DNA from: Hsuehochloa calcarea
Taxonomy: Eukaryota; Streptophyta; Magnoliopsida; Poales; Poaceae
Direction: 5' to 3'
Assembly (NCBI GenBank): GCA_036346395.1
Contig: CM070596.1
Coordinates: 25,396,177-25,460,176 of the forward strand
Length of the DNA: 64,000 bases
Shown here: piece after piece, positions 34,727 to 48,200 of the stretch
How positions within the stretch are numbered: position 1 is the first letter of the stretch
Layout: each line of letters starts with the position of its first letter
Notes under the pieces: model-generated
Told to the model about the DNA's origin: nothing
What the model saw: only the letters and a program-made list of their open reading frames with translations
Database searches by the model: none
Made by a program: the position numbers and the translations under genes

Positions 34727-35834
34727 TGATACAGGGGATGCCCGATCTTCTCGATGAGGAACCGTGGATAAATGATGTGAAGTAGACGATATCGCTAGCT
34801 GAACACTAGTGCCAATGCACGAACCCTCAACTCTTCAGAATACGCCCAAAACACACCGGATTGTTGATCGTCGTGAGACCACGAACGACGATCGCCAAGT
34901 CCCCAATTCCCAATGGAACGACAACTTGACCTTAAATTGCAGAACGAATCAATGGATCACCTAGTCCTCTCTCAAAGTCCTCGCATGAACTCTGGTTTTG
35001 AAAGAACAAGCAAAAGCTATGTTTCTATTTTTATGCATAAACTGGTCTGAGGTTACAATGGGGGTCTAACCCTCAATATATAGTGCCCTTCTCCACCTCA
35101 TGGCTGGCCAAGAGGCCCTCTCCTACTCTATTTCAGAATTAGAACTCCTACTCTAATTCGGACACAATCTAAAACAAAAGGAAACTCTGATTTTACAACC
35201 GTCATATTGTTTCGGCCATATATTTTTACACAGGACGAATTTTGGACCGAGAGAGGATCTATTGGATCGGCCTTGAAGTTATCTTTCCAACAAGCACAAG
35301 AACACCCAAATCGGACTCCGTTTGTGAAAGTTATGACCTTTTTACTCCGGATTATCCTGCTGATTCCGAATCCGAATTTGATTCTGAGTTGATTCCGAAT
35401 TTAATTTCGGTTGGACTTATGGGAGATCCGAATTGGGCTTGAAAATCTTATCCAAAACTTGAGCTTTAAGTTCTTGGGCTTCTTCCCCTTTTGCTCTCCC
35501 ACCGCACGGGCTTCTTTCCTCCTTGATCAACCGCATGGGTCGCTTGACTTTCTCCTTCCGAATCTCTTTGACATTTTTATTCTTCATCGCTAGGAAACAA
35601 ATAAGGTTACCCTCCTCCTTGTGCTCCTCCATTATTTTGGCTCCGGCCTCCCTTTCGGTTCCAAAGACTTTAAGCTTGTCAAACCTTAGAATGTACAGAG
35701 TATTGCTTTTACGTAGTATCTAATTCTCACGGAAAACACAAAGAAACTTGTTAAGAAAAAATTGCACATGTTGTTTGAGAAGTGTAGCTCTTTCTTCATA
35801 AATGTTCCCATAAGTAGTAGGGATATCCTCATCA
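34727..35834 (-). mobile_element. CRM-family solo LTR (1108 bp)
   Basis: It runs from TGATACAGGGGATGCCCGAT to TATCCTCATCA and is homologous over its length to the element A LTRs, though clearly more diverged. Exact AACAT duplications flank it and no internal sequence remains, so the element was reduced by LTR recombination. The family matches A, but the pol tail frame in this LTR is broken. Confidence 0.93.
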
Positions 35835-35839
35835 AACAT
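35835..35839. repeat. Target-site duplication AACAT, right
   Basis: It matches 34722-34726. Confidence 0.92.
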
Positions 35840-36099
35840 GGTCATCAATCAATACATACGATGGTCGATAAGTCACTAGTGTTCCACCAAAGACATTCTA
35901 CTAGAGATATATTTAGAATGACATCATATAAGTAAAAGTGCTTCACCAACAAATCACATACTTATTAATCTTTATAAATGGTAATTTATCCAAGGAACAT
36001 AATAACATTTATTCTATAACTCATAAACATAGATGTAATACAATCATCTCTATGATTGCCTCTAGGTATATCACAACAAAGACCATCCGCTACCCTTTG
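35840..36099. other. Unassigned AT-rich stretch
   Basis: No reading frame or repeat end is recognised. It may be further decayed internal sequence of element D. Confidence 0.4.
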
Positions 36100-36450
36100 T
36101 AATAAAGAGTAATAGTTGGTACTAGGATGATCATATTTAATGTTATGACTTTTCATCCATTGTCATCCCAATAGTAGTGACATGAATACATAAGCACCTG
36201 CACCACATCATACTCAACGATTGTCGAGAAATCGCCCCAAAGAAATTGGTACCTTTACTCTTCTAGTGATCTTGATATAGTCATATGTCCAATATAGCAT
36301 ATATGGTTCAGGATGTGGATATGTGGGTAGATTCAACTTCTCCACTAACTCAATGCTTGCCAAAGTTGGTTGTGCTCAAATCAAAATGGTCAAGGCAAGA
36401 TAAATAACACTGACATCACAACGGGAGTGAAACAACTTGGTGCTTGGTTC
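36100..36450 (-). pseudogene. Decayed protease region of element D
   Basis: The nucleotide sequence follows the protease of A (25300-25640) with many substitutions. The plus strand shows TTGTCATCCCAATAGTAGTG where A has TGGTCGTCCCAACAGCAAGT, and GATGTGGATATGTGGGTAG where A has GACGTGGATGCGGCAA. There is no open frame. Confidence 0.6.
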
Positions 36451-36800
36451 GTCATCTTCACACAAAAATGGTACTACTAGTGTGTAGTTTGAATTTCATC
36501 TCTGCTGTCATGGTTAATGATACAAAGCACAAAAACAACAAATGTGTGTATATATGCGGGTCTCTCAACCGCACTCTTCTTACCAAATCACATTCTGAAC
36601 TTTCAGAAGTGAAGTGAGGTGACAAACTTGCACTTGATAGTATAGGTGAGAACAATGTGATAATTGAGCGATTTCAAGAGCAAGTCAAAACACGACAATG
36701 GATGTTTATGCAGAGCCATGTATGGATACCTAACTTAATCTGAAAATTCTAGGTATTGTAAAGCTAAGTAAATATTCAAACTAGAATTCAATGCCTAGTT

Positions 36801-36805
36801 GCTGA
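36801..36805. repeat. Target-site duplication GCTGA, left
   Basis: It matches GCTGA at 49897-49901. Confidence 0.9.
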
Positions 36806-37370
36806 TGTAACACCCTGACTATAAGGAAGTCAAGATGTCACCTACAATCACTACTCTTCAAATGAATAACATCAAATCGCATGAAAAGATTAAGCGAGTA
36901 TTAAGAATATATGGAAACAAGCATTCATCCTCAAGTCTTAATCAACGAAATGGAAGTAAACAGTTCAGCAAGATAAGGTAAACAAGGCCATGTTGGCTTA
37001 TTACAATGCAACACAAATCATAATCAATGATATTAAAAGTCCTCAAATTGTTTGATATAATATTGTGAGTGCATCGTGATGAACTACCCTCCACTAGATC
37101 ATTCTTCCTTGTCATTTACCTAAATAAGACAATAAAGCAAGAATGAGCCAAAGACTTAGCAAGCAACTGTATGTAACAATCAAGCATACAATGAGCAGCA
37201 TATCACAAACATAATTTGAACAACTACTGGAAACGATTTTATGAATGGATGAAGTGGAATGGTGCATTGAAGGAAATGGACATAAGGCAAAGATATATCG
37301 GATAGCGAGTGAAGCACCCGTCGGTGTTCACTTAAAGTATTCGTATGAAGAACGTTTCATACGATCGTCC

Positions 37371-37436
37371 AACGTGGCCCACATTGGAATGGTGGATTCA
37401 CGTAACGTGGCCCACATTGGAATGGTGGACTCACGC
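37371..37436 (+). repeat. 33-bp tandem repeat, two copies
   Basis: Units at 37371-37403 and 37404-37436 both read AACGTGGCCCACATTGGAAT then GGTGGA(T/C)TCACG(T/C). Two looser ATTGATGGG copies follow to ~37490. A plus-strand frame over it (37245-37517) shows repeated NVAHIGMVDSR but has no other support as a gene. Confidence 0.85.
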
Positions 37437-38510
37437 ACCCATCTTGGAATTGATGGGATTTCAAGTGCCCATACTGGAATTGATGGGTCTTACCAAAATA
37501 ATGTATGCATGTCATGATGATCACATGTCAATATTGAATAGTAATCATAAATGAAAAGAACACATGGCATTCATCTACAATTACGAACAAATGTAAACAT
37601 TCATTCACACATCATACATGACATCAAACATTGAATACAAATTACTTATTCTGCTGGCACAGAACGGGTTGGGAGGTAATTGAGATACCCCTCCACTCAC
37701 CGCTTCACCGCCTACAATATAAAATAATCGAAATGAGGACAAGCGAGTATGGAAATGCTACACGTGTCCTCCCTCCATCTCTAACCAAACTAACCCAATA
37801 AAAGTTCAATTTGATCAATTTACCCAAACATTACAATTATCACTAATCTGGCAGTTTTACTAGAAAATTCACCAATAAAAAACCGTAAGTCCAAAAGACC
37901 TGAAACCAGTGCTCAAATTTTCTTAACTTAACTGGATACAAAACTCTAGTTGATGGTAAACTCTAATTCGGCCATTACAGAGGTCTAACCATCCATTGAA
38001 AAACTACAACTGCAGTCTGCCCAGAAATCTGAACAGCCCTAAAGAAAATGCTCTAACGTTTACACCACTGATCCAAATAAAGTGATTTTTATCAGCCTGG
38101 AAACATGGTGAAATTATCTTCAAAAACCTAGTTGGGTGGCCGACCTAATTCTGACTCTAACTAAATCAAAACCTAGGTGCAACCGACTAAACCCATCAGT
38201 TCTGACAGACAGACCAGCGCGTAGTAAAACAGCCATAACTTTTAATCTACTGGGTGAAAATTTGTGATCCAGGTGCCAAACGAAAGCTAATGAAATAAGG
38301 AACAAAACTCTAGAAGGCGAGAACATCTAATTCTGCCTCTAAGACACCCAAAACCGAGTTGCAACATACTGTACAGAACCGATCTACTAACAGAGATTAC
38401 GCGATACTACCAAAAACTTGGAATCGACAACTCTAACGCAATCAAACAGCGATGGGGTCTCTCGTTACCCTTGTAGACCCGAAGAACGACGAGGAACAAC
38501 TTCCCAAAGC

Positions 38511-38515
38511 CTTCC
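38511..38515. repeat. Target-site duplication CTTCC, left
   Basis: It matches CTTCC at 49470-49474. Confidence 0.93.
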
Positions 38516-41500
38516 TGTGACGCCCCCGGGATTATTAAGCTTATAATGATTAGTCACCACTTGACCCTATCATCATAAGCATAATAACTCGTGACGCCGA
38601 GGAATGTATACTTCCAGTGCAGATACACCCTCTCACAAAAGTTCATGCATCAATTCCATTCAATCACATAGAACCGAAAGCACGTAACACAATAAAGACA
38701 TACATAATAATATTCAAGAGTAATTACAACAAAGAGGCCAACCGCCAATGATAAATATTACGAGCAATGAAGCAAAAGTGCCATAAAATGGCGATAAACA
38801 AAGAGCCCAACGGTGTGCCTTTTACCCACAAGGCAACCGACCAGTGCCGCAATAGCCGTCGAACTCAAGAAGACATCTCACGAAGTGAAGCCCTAGGGGC
38901 TCACCTTCTTCCTCTGCAAACAAAAGCAACCAAAGAAAGTCGGGTGAGTACTTTGAATGTACTACAAGATATATAAGAATGATAGCAGATCTATACAATA
39001 ACTATATGCAAGCTTATTTAAGTGGAGCAGATAGGACTCAAATTTGTAAGCATAAAGCAAGTTTTATTTGCAATAATGTAATAGATTGAAGGCAATTTTG
39101 CAATCTGATTTTATTTAATAAAAAAGTAGCAATCAAGTATCAACAACGATAAAATAGTCCCGAAGTGGCTAACCCAATAGCCACCACAATAGCATGAATT
39201 ACCCATTCATGCCAACCATGTCAAATTTTAATTTAAAAGGTTGTAGTCTAGTTCTTGCACGACCTTACCAAGCATGTCCATAACCTAGGGCGAGGCTATT
39301 CAATAGTTTTATCCTGCAGGTGTACCAACTTACCCACATGCCGACCGCCTTTTTGCCACATGATTAAGCACACTTCCTTTGGTATGCCAAGACGGCTAAG
39401 TCCTACGAGACGTTTCCAATCTTATGTATTAACTTCGAGTCGCCCATATGGATAGAAACCCATACGTTGTGTCGGGTCGTGGCCCACCTCGGACAACTAC
39501 CCCTCACGGTAAAGCCTCGGACAATCTGCGGCGCCCCTCGAGGTGGAGAGTCCATCCCTAAACTCCACCACCGCACACCCAAACACAAGAACACAATTCC
39601 TTTTCACACAACACACACAACGCTCCTCCTGCGACTGGAGATAACACACTCCAAAGTACTAGGTCAAGAGGGGTCCCATATAACCCTCATGTGGTTAGTA
39701 CGCAAAGCGCTTGGCTTAGTGACACAAGTAACTCGGTCCTTAGGGACACAGGCACCTTTCCTTGTCACACCCAACAATCACACCAACATGCCATTGTGCC
39801 CAAGTCAAACCATTTTGTTTCATTTTCGGTTTTACAAAACAAAAGCATAAGGTGCTGAACCAAAATAAACAAAATGATTTGTGTGATCAAGGTCATCGAC
39901 TAGGTCGATAACCGCCAATTCTACCGTAGCTAAGCATTTCTAAGCATGACATCGCAAAAGACAGTAAAAGAGCATAATTAAATCACCGGGCTCTAATTCA
40001 CCAGCGATGATAATAACTTATGGTTGTGGCAGGGGATAACATTTTAATGGCAACAATGCATTAGGAATAGCTACCTCTAAACAGGGCAAAAATAATTGGA
40101 CACAAAAGCAATGCATACATATAGTTTGTAAACAAGATATTAGACTTTGAAAGTAATGGGACATTTATGGTCAAATATCTTGCCTTGCTGAAGCTCACTG
40201 TTTTGCTGCAGAGGATCACTCTCGATATTAACAATATTGTCGCAACCTATCGAAAGAACCAACAAGAACCAATAAGGCGAGAAACATCGAAAGATGCAAC
40301 AGCAAAACTCAGCAAAAAGTTCTCAAATTTTTACAGTAGAAAGAACATAATTTTTATGAACTAAAGCAACAAGAACCAATTGATTTGGATTCTCAATGCA
40401 AAAGTTATGGCCAAAACATTTTCAGTCGGCGTAAAAATGAAAAACAAAGACTATTCACCTAAGCAATGATTTTAGCGAAATTTTCTAGAATGATACAGCT
40501 ACTGAAACTTTTATGATAAATCAAGCATCTTATAAGATGAACAGCCCCATGGATTCATCTCATTTGGAGCTTGTAATAATTATTTATGAGTTTTCTAAGA
40601 TTCACTATTTTTCTATTGCAAAGATAATCGCTTTAATGCTTACTTTCAAAATAAATCTTTTACACTCGAGATAAATGAGCAACCTATACTGAAATAAGTT
40701 TACTAAGAATGAAAAATAATGGCACTGGTTTTATCATTTTTGAAGCTCTGAGAAAATACTTATGAACTTTGGAAGATAAAACTATTTTTTTTTAGTTGAT
40801 AAATAACTCTACCCGGGAAATACAACTCAGATAAACGACGTGGACAAATCTGGGCCGAAGATCCGAAAACAAACGGCCCAAACACAGAGCACAGAACTCA
40901 CGCGCGATCCTAAGCATCGACCGTTGGATGAAAGATGAACGAACCGATGCCAAGGATATCCGTGGTCCGAACGTTCACACGAACATGAACCGTAGATCTT
41001 GGATCCAACGGTCCACGCGGATCGAACCGTTTCGGACGGTCCGAACGTTCATCCAGATCTGGACCGTTGATCGAAAATCGGACGGCCACGCGCGATGGCC
41101 TAGCGCGCAGCGTCCGATCACGCCACAAGAATCCGAAAGCGATCGATCTAAAATCCTACGGCTCAAACTCAACGTTAGCCGAAAGCTCTCTTTTTTCCGA
41201 CAACGAAAATCGACAAAAGAACAGAGGCAAAGCCCGACGATGCGCCGGCGACTCGAGCAAAAATAGTGAAATCTAAAGCTACTACGATGATCGCAATAGC
41301 ATGGAGTACCTACTGAAGCAAGGAATTCTACAGATATGGACTTACCGGAGCTGGAGATGACAATAACCAATTTCCGGCCGAAAGAGGGGAAAAACCAAAT
41401 TGATAAGATTCTGCGGAGAAACCCAAATTGATTAAGGGTTCTTGATCACCGAGGTGAGAGGAATCGAGAGGAGCAAGACGAAAGGGATGAAGCCCAATGG

Positions 41501-42736
41501 TACCGCCTTCACCGAAAAGCTTGAAACTCGGCAATGGCGGCAATGGCGACAGACAAGAACTGAGGCGATAAAGCTCAATTGGACCTCCAAAGACATATGC
41601 TAAAGCTCGAGGCGTTCAAAGGAGGCTAAGGGAGCAATGAAAAAAAGCTTATATAGGCCGAGAGGGCAAAGGAGGGAGCAATGCAACTTTCGGTCAAAAG
41701 CTTGTCATCCAAACGCGGCGAAGGGATGGGGCAGTGCACGAGGTAGAAGACGACTCAACAGTCGGCGGACTAGCATTTAATGCTCAAAGACGTTGGCGAA
41801 CGATGGAGGTGACAATGCATCGTGGTTCTTTGTCTTCGCGCACGGTCTCTGTTGACTTCGGTAAGCGACGACGTGGCGAGAGGAAGACGAAAAGAGGACG
41901 GCCGTTCGATCACATAGGATTCCAATCGTGCGGCTATCGCGCCCAAACGCTTCGGCTATTCGGTTCGGGGTCCGAACGTTGCATCGCTTGTCGACCGCTC
42001 GATCAAGATCCGGCGTTGGTGATCACCGCACTCTCGGACGGTCCGAACATCCCCTTCCATCGCGCCGCTTGATCGAAGATCAAGCGACTAACGCGCTTAA
42101 GTGAGTTCGTTCGGTCCGAACGTTCACCGCAGCGTCGGCGGCCGGATTTAGATCAAGCGGCTACGGATCAGCGCGCCGAGACCGCCCTAAGGTGCTATTA
42201 GTTGATCTGTTTGCACCCTTGAGCTCGAACGATGTCGGACCGGACGAGAGCAACAGGAAACTAATTTTTGACTTAATTGGTGAGCCGACTTAAGAGAATT
42301 ATTTGGAATAGCAAACAAGCTCCAAAATTCATGAAATTTTAATCGAGATTGCTTGTGTGGAGGAACCTTATATAAAATTTTCAGAGACTGTTATGCCTTC
42401 GCATGTTTCTCTAAAAATTCCAGAAGGCTATTTTAGGAGTTTGACTAATGTTTGATTTGCCTCAAAAATTATCAAATAATTTCTGAAGATTATGAAATAA
42501 TTCTGAGGTGTTAAACATCTCTCCTAGGTCCAATGAAAATTATTTTGAGGGGTTGGGCACCGATTTTCATTGAGGAGATTTATCACTTGAATTTAATTGG
42601 GAAATTTTGAGTTTTAATTTCCACCAATTAAAGGAAAGAGGTTTCAAACATCAGAACCACACATGAGGCAACAAAAGTTTTAATTTATCCTCATTTTTAT
42701 TACATTTGAAACACAAACCCAATTTAGGATGTTACA
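38516..42736 (-). repeat. 3' LTR of element C
   Basis: It runs TGTGACGCCCCCGGG to GATGTTACA on the plus strand. A TATA box (minus CTATATAAGC) lies at 41647-41657. GGTCCGAACGTTC recurs at about 40974, 41039 and 42112. Compared with the 5' LTR it lacks bases at many CAG/CTG/CCGG sites. Confidence 0.92.
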
Positions 42737-42777
42737 AAACCTCCCCCCCTTACAGAAATCTCGCCCCGAGATTTGAC

Positions 42778-44302
42778 TCACTCGGCAAAGAAAGAAGGGT
42801 AGTCTGCACGCAGACGATCCTCCCTTTCCCAAGTGGCTTCATCTTCAGAATGGTTTGACCACTGAACTTTGAGGAACTTGATGGCACGATTCCTCGTTCT
42901 TCGTTCAGCCTCTTCAAGGATGCGAACAGGGTGCTCCTGGTAGGTCAAGTCTTCCTGAACATCAAGAGTTTCCAACGGAGCTCCCTCAGTTGGGACGCGG
43001 AGGCACTTCTTGAGCTGGGATACATGGAACACGTCATGCACCCCCTCAAGTGCAGCAGGCAACTCCAACTTGTAGGCGACAGCTCCCTTCTTCTCGATGA
43101 CTCGGTATGGACCGACATATCGAGGAGCCAACTTGCCCTTGACGCCGAATCGCTGATGACCCCTCAAAGGAGAGACTTTGAGATAAACAAAGTCATTCGG
43201 CTCAAAGCTCAACTCACGACGACGACGATCTGCATAGCTCTTTTGCTTGGACTGAGCTGTGCGCAACCGATCTCGAATCAACTGAACCTGGCTCTCGGCT
43301 TCATTGATTGAGTTCAGGCCAAAGAATGGCCTTTCACCGTTCGACCAATTCGGCGGTGCTCGCATTTTCGCCATACAAAGCCTCGAAGGTGCCATTCCAA
43401 GACTAGCTTGAAGTCATTATTGTAGGAGAACTCGGCGAATGGCAAACATTTCTCCCAATTCTTTCCATATGAGAGAACACAAGCACGGAGCATGTCTTCC
43501 AATACTTGATTTACTCTTTCAGTCTGGCCATCAGTTTGAGGATGATATGCGGTGCTGAAGGTGAGATGGGTTCCCATAGCCTCTTGCACACTTTGCCAAA
43601 AGCGAGAGGTGAAAAGAGAACCCCGATCCGAGACAATTGTCTTGGGTACACCATGTAAGCTCACGATGCGGGCAATGTAGAGATCCGCCAAAAGACCTAC
43701 ACGGAGATCCGTCTTGACTGGAAGGAAGTGCGCCACTTTAGTTAGCCGATCAATGACAACCCAGATGGCATCATTGCCCTTGGAGGTGCGAGGCAGACCG
43801 GTGATAAAATCCATCCCGATCGAATCCCACTTCCATTCAGGAATAGGCAAGGGCTGAAGCAGTCCTGCTGGACGCTGATGCTCGGCCTTGACACGGCGAC
43901 ATACGTCGCACTCGGCAACGAACCTTGCGATTTCCCGCTTCATTCGGGTCCACCAGAATCTTTGCCGGAGATCTTGATACATCTTCGTGGCCCCAGGATG
44001 AATAGACAACGGAGAGTCATGAGCTTCGCGGAGAATTAAGTTCCGCAATTCCACGATCTTCTAACAACCAGCGTGATCCGAACCAAATGACCCCATGGTC
44101 GCCCTCGGAAAAGCACTTAGCGGAGCCACTCTTGATATTTTCCTTGATGTGACTCACACCGACATCCGATCACAGCAGCCTTGATTTGGTCCTCCAAGGT
44201 TGGTTGCACAACCAAAGCAATGAGAGAACCCCCTCGACCACTCCCAAGTTGAGCACTGAAATTCTTCATGAAGGGTCGGTCGCTCTGAGTCACGACCACC
44301 AT
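42778..44302 (-). pseudogene. Integrase with chromodomain, element C
   Basis: The frame 43314-44054 holds the zinc-binding region (SPLSIHPGATKMYQDLRQRF, ECDVCRRVKAEHQ) and the first Asp in WKWDSIGMDFITGLPRTSKG. It also holds IVSDRGSLFTSRFW (second Asp) and STAYHPQTDGQTERVNQ (Glu). The frame 42778-43395 holds the C-terminal barrel and the chromodomain (PVRILEEAERRTRN, FLKVQW, ATWERED), ending at the stop before the polypurine tract. One break near 43350 separates them. This is the cleanest integrase of the family in the window. Confidence 0.9.
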
Positions 44303-45213
44303 CCTGTTGCATCAAGGCGAGTTAGAAATGTAAATCGAGAGCTATAACGAAGGGATAGCAAAAGGTAAGCTATCAGCTAGGGATTAGTATATGTAATCCT
44401 AACCCTACTTCAACCCATAACCCGCAATAAAACGAACTCCAAATAGTTGCAAAGAGACATAAGATCCATGCAAAACTCATAAGACACAAGATCCAACTTC
44501 TCGATGCGACTAACTTGTATTGAATGAACAAGTAGTCGTTTTGAGAAGAAAATTTCAGAACACTACCAAAAGCTTATTGCATGGAAAAATCGTGGCAAAA
44601 ACCGACTTAGCGAGGTATTAGTTTTAGTCACTAGACATAGAATATCACTTCTTACCCTTTTAGCCCCACAAATTTTAGTTGATTAAACTCTCATTTTCTA
44701 CCCCACTAGAAACCATCGAGCTTGCTGTCCGGAAATTGAGGTTGCTGTAGCGATTTTGCATCCAAGCTTCCAGTCGAAGTCTTCCATTCTAGAAACTTCA
44801 AAATCTGGCACACTTCAATTTGCCAAGCTCAGTGGTCCTATCAGAAACCATTGAGCCCGCTGTCTGGAAATTGAGGCGTCTGTGTCAGATTCCGCATCCA
44901 AGCCTCTAGCCGAAATCTCCAGTCCAGGAACTTCAAAAACCCTAAGCACTTCAATTTGCCAAACTCAGTGGTTCCCAAACCCATTTAATCGATAACACTA
45001 TCTTTGAAGAGGAGATGAGAGGAAAACCACTTTTAAAACTCAAACTAGAGTAAGATGAGATGAGAAAGCTAAGATAGGTAAGGAGTAAAATCTGAGAACT
45101 CCTTAAGCTTTCATAAATCGTTTCATACTTCGAAAATAAGGTTTTTCCAAAACATCCTAAAGACGACCAAGCTAGCGGCTTCTATGGTCAGTATGGCTCT
45201 GATACCAACCTCT
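44303..45213 (-). other. 5' leader of element C with primer-binding site
   Basis: It starts just after a CCACCATCCTGTTGCA block homologous to the gag start of B. It has the duplicated repeat at 44708-44842 and 44843-44976. The primer site TGGTATCAGAGCC lies at 45195-45207 (minus), six bases from the LTR. There is no gene. Confidence 0.88.
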
Positions 45214-48200
45214 TGTGACGCCCCCGGGATTATTAAGCTTATAATGATTAGTCACCACTTGACCCTATCATCATAAGCATAATAACTCGTGACGCCGAGG
45301 AATGTATACTTCCCAGAGTGCAGTATACACCCCTCTCACAAAAGTTCATGCATCAATTCCATTCAATCACATAGAACCGAAAGCACAGAACACAATAAAG
45401 ACATACATAATAATATTCAAGAGTAATTACAACAAAGAGGCCAACCGGCCAACAGATAAATATTACAGAACAGCGGAAGCAAAAGTGCCATAAAATGGCG
45501 ATAAACAAAAGAGCCCAACGGTGTGCCTTTTACCCACAAGGCAACCGACTGTGCCGCAGACTAGCCGTCGAACCAAGAAGACATCTCACGTAGTGAAGCC
45601 CTAGGGGCTCACCTTCTTCCTCTGCAAACAAAAGCAACAAAGAAAGTCGGGTGAGTACTTTGAATGTACTACTTAAGATATATAAGAATGATAGCAGATC
45701 TATACAATAACTATATGCAAGCTTATTTAAGTGGAGCAGATAGGACTCAAATTTGTAAGCATAAAGCAAGTTTTATTTGCAATAATGTAATAGATTGAAG
45801 GCAATTTTGCAATCTGATTTTATTTAATAAAAACAGAGCAATCAAGTATCAACAACAAGAAATAGCAGTCCTGAAGTGGCTAACCCAATAGCCACCACAA
45901 TAGCATGAATTACCCATTCATGCCAACCATATCAAATTTTAATTTAAAAGGTTGTAGTCTAGTTCTTGCACGACCTTACCAAGCATGTCCATAACCTAGG
46001 GCGAGGCTATTCGAATAGTTTTATCCTGCAGGTGTACCAACTTACCCACATGCCGACCGCCTTTTGCCACATGATTAAGCACACTTCCTTTGGTATGCCA
46101 AGACGGCTAAGTCCTCTGAGACGTTTCCAATCTTATGTATTAACTTCGAGTCGCCCATATGGATAGAAACCCATACGTTGTGTCGGGTCGTGGCCCACCT
46201 CGGACAACTACCCCTCACTGTAAAGCCTCGGACAAGCTGCGGCGCCCCTCGAGGTGGAGAGTCCATCCGGAAACTCCACCACCGCACACCCAAACACAAG
46301 AACACAATTCCTTTTCACACAACACACACAACGCTCCTCCTGCGACTCGGAGATAACACACTCCAAAGTACTAGGTCAAGAGGGTCCCATATAACCCTCA
46401 TGTGGTTAGTACGCAAAAGCGCTTGGCTTAGTGACACAAGTAACTCGGTCCTTAGGGACACAGGCACCTTTCCTTGTCACACCCAACAATCACACCAACA
46501 TGCCATTGTGCCCAAGTCAAACCATTTTGTTTCATTTTCGGTTTTACAAAACAAAAGCATAAGGTGCTGAACCAAAAATAAACAAAATGATTTGTGTGAT
46601 CAAGGTCATCGACTAGGTCGATAACCGCCCAATTCTACCTGTAGCTAAGCATTTCTAAGCATGACATCGCAAAAGACAAGAAAAGAGCATAATTAAATCA
46701 CCGGCTCTAATTCACCAAATGATAATAACTTATGGTTGTGGCGGGGATAACATTTTAATGGCAACAATGCATTAGGAATAGCTACCTCTAAACAGGGCAA
46801 AAATAATTGGACACAAAAGCAATGCATACATATAGTTTGTAAACAAGATATTAGACTTTGAAAGTAATGGGACATTTATGGTCAAATATCTTGCCTTGCT
46901 GAAGCTCATTGTTTTGCTCTGCAGAGGATCACTCGATATTAACAATATTGTCGCAACCTATCGAAAGAACCAACAAGAACCAATAAGGCGAGAAACATCG
47001 AAGATGCAACAGAAAAACTCAGCAAAAAGTTCTCAAATTTTTACAGTAGAAAGAACATAATTTTTATGAACTAAAGCAACAAGAACCAATTGATTTGGAT
47101 TCTCAATGCAAAAGTTATGGCCAAAACATTTTCAGTCGGCCAGAAAAATGAAAAACAGCACTATTCACCTAAGCAATGATTTTAGCGAAATTTTCTAGAA
47201 TGATACAGCTACTGAAACTTTTATGATAAATCAAGCATCTTATAAGATGAACAGCCCCACTGGATTCATCTCATTTGGAGCTTGTAATAATTATTTATGA
47301 GTTTTCTAAGATTCACTATTTTTCTATTGCAAAGATAATCGCTTTAATGCTTACTTTCAAAATAAATCTTTTACACATGAGATAAATGAGCAACCTATAC
47401 TGGAAATAAGTTTACTAAGAATGAAAAATAATGGCACTGGTTTTATCATTTTTGAAGCTACAGAAAAATACTTATGAACTTTGGAAGATAAAACTATTTT
47501 TTTAGTTGATAAATAACTCTACCCGGGAAATACAACTCAGATAAACGACGTGGACAAATCTGGGCCGAAGATCCGAAAACAAACGGCCCAAACACAGAGC
47601 ACAGAACTCACGCGCGATCCCTAAGCATCGACCGTTGGATGAAAGATGAACGAACCAGATGCCAAGGATATCCGGCGGTCCGAACGTTCACACGAACATG
47701 AACCGTAGATCTTGGATCCAACGGTCCACGCGGATCGAACCGTTCGGACGGTCCGAACGTTCATCCAGATCTGGACCGTTGATCGAAAATCGGACGGCCA
47801 CGCGCGATGGCCTAGCGCGCGCGTCCGATCACGGCCACAAGAATCCGAGCGATCGATCTAAAATCCTACGGCTCAAACTCAACGTTAGCCGAAAGCTCTC
47901 TGTTTTTCGTCCGACAACGAAAATCGACAAAAGAACAGAGGCAAAGCCCGACGATGCGCCGGCGACTCGAGCAAAAATAGTGAAATCTAAAGCTACTACG
48001 ATGATCGCAATAGCATGGAGTACCTACTGAAGCAAGGAATTCTACAGATATGGACTTACCGGAGCTGGAGATGACAATAACCAATTTCCGGCCGAAAGAG
48101 GGGAAAAACCAAATTGATAAGATTCCTGCGGGAGAAACCCAAATTGATTAAGGGTTACTGATCACCGAGGTGAGAGGAATCAGAGGGAGCAAGACTGAAA

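Noticed and set aside
37245..37517. 90-codon frame with repeated NVAHIGMVDSR
   Set aside because: The peptide repeat is explained by a 33-bp DNA tandem repeat inside solo LTR G; there is no promoter or domain.
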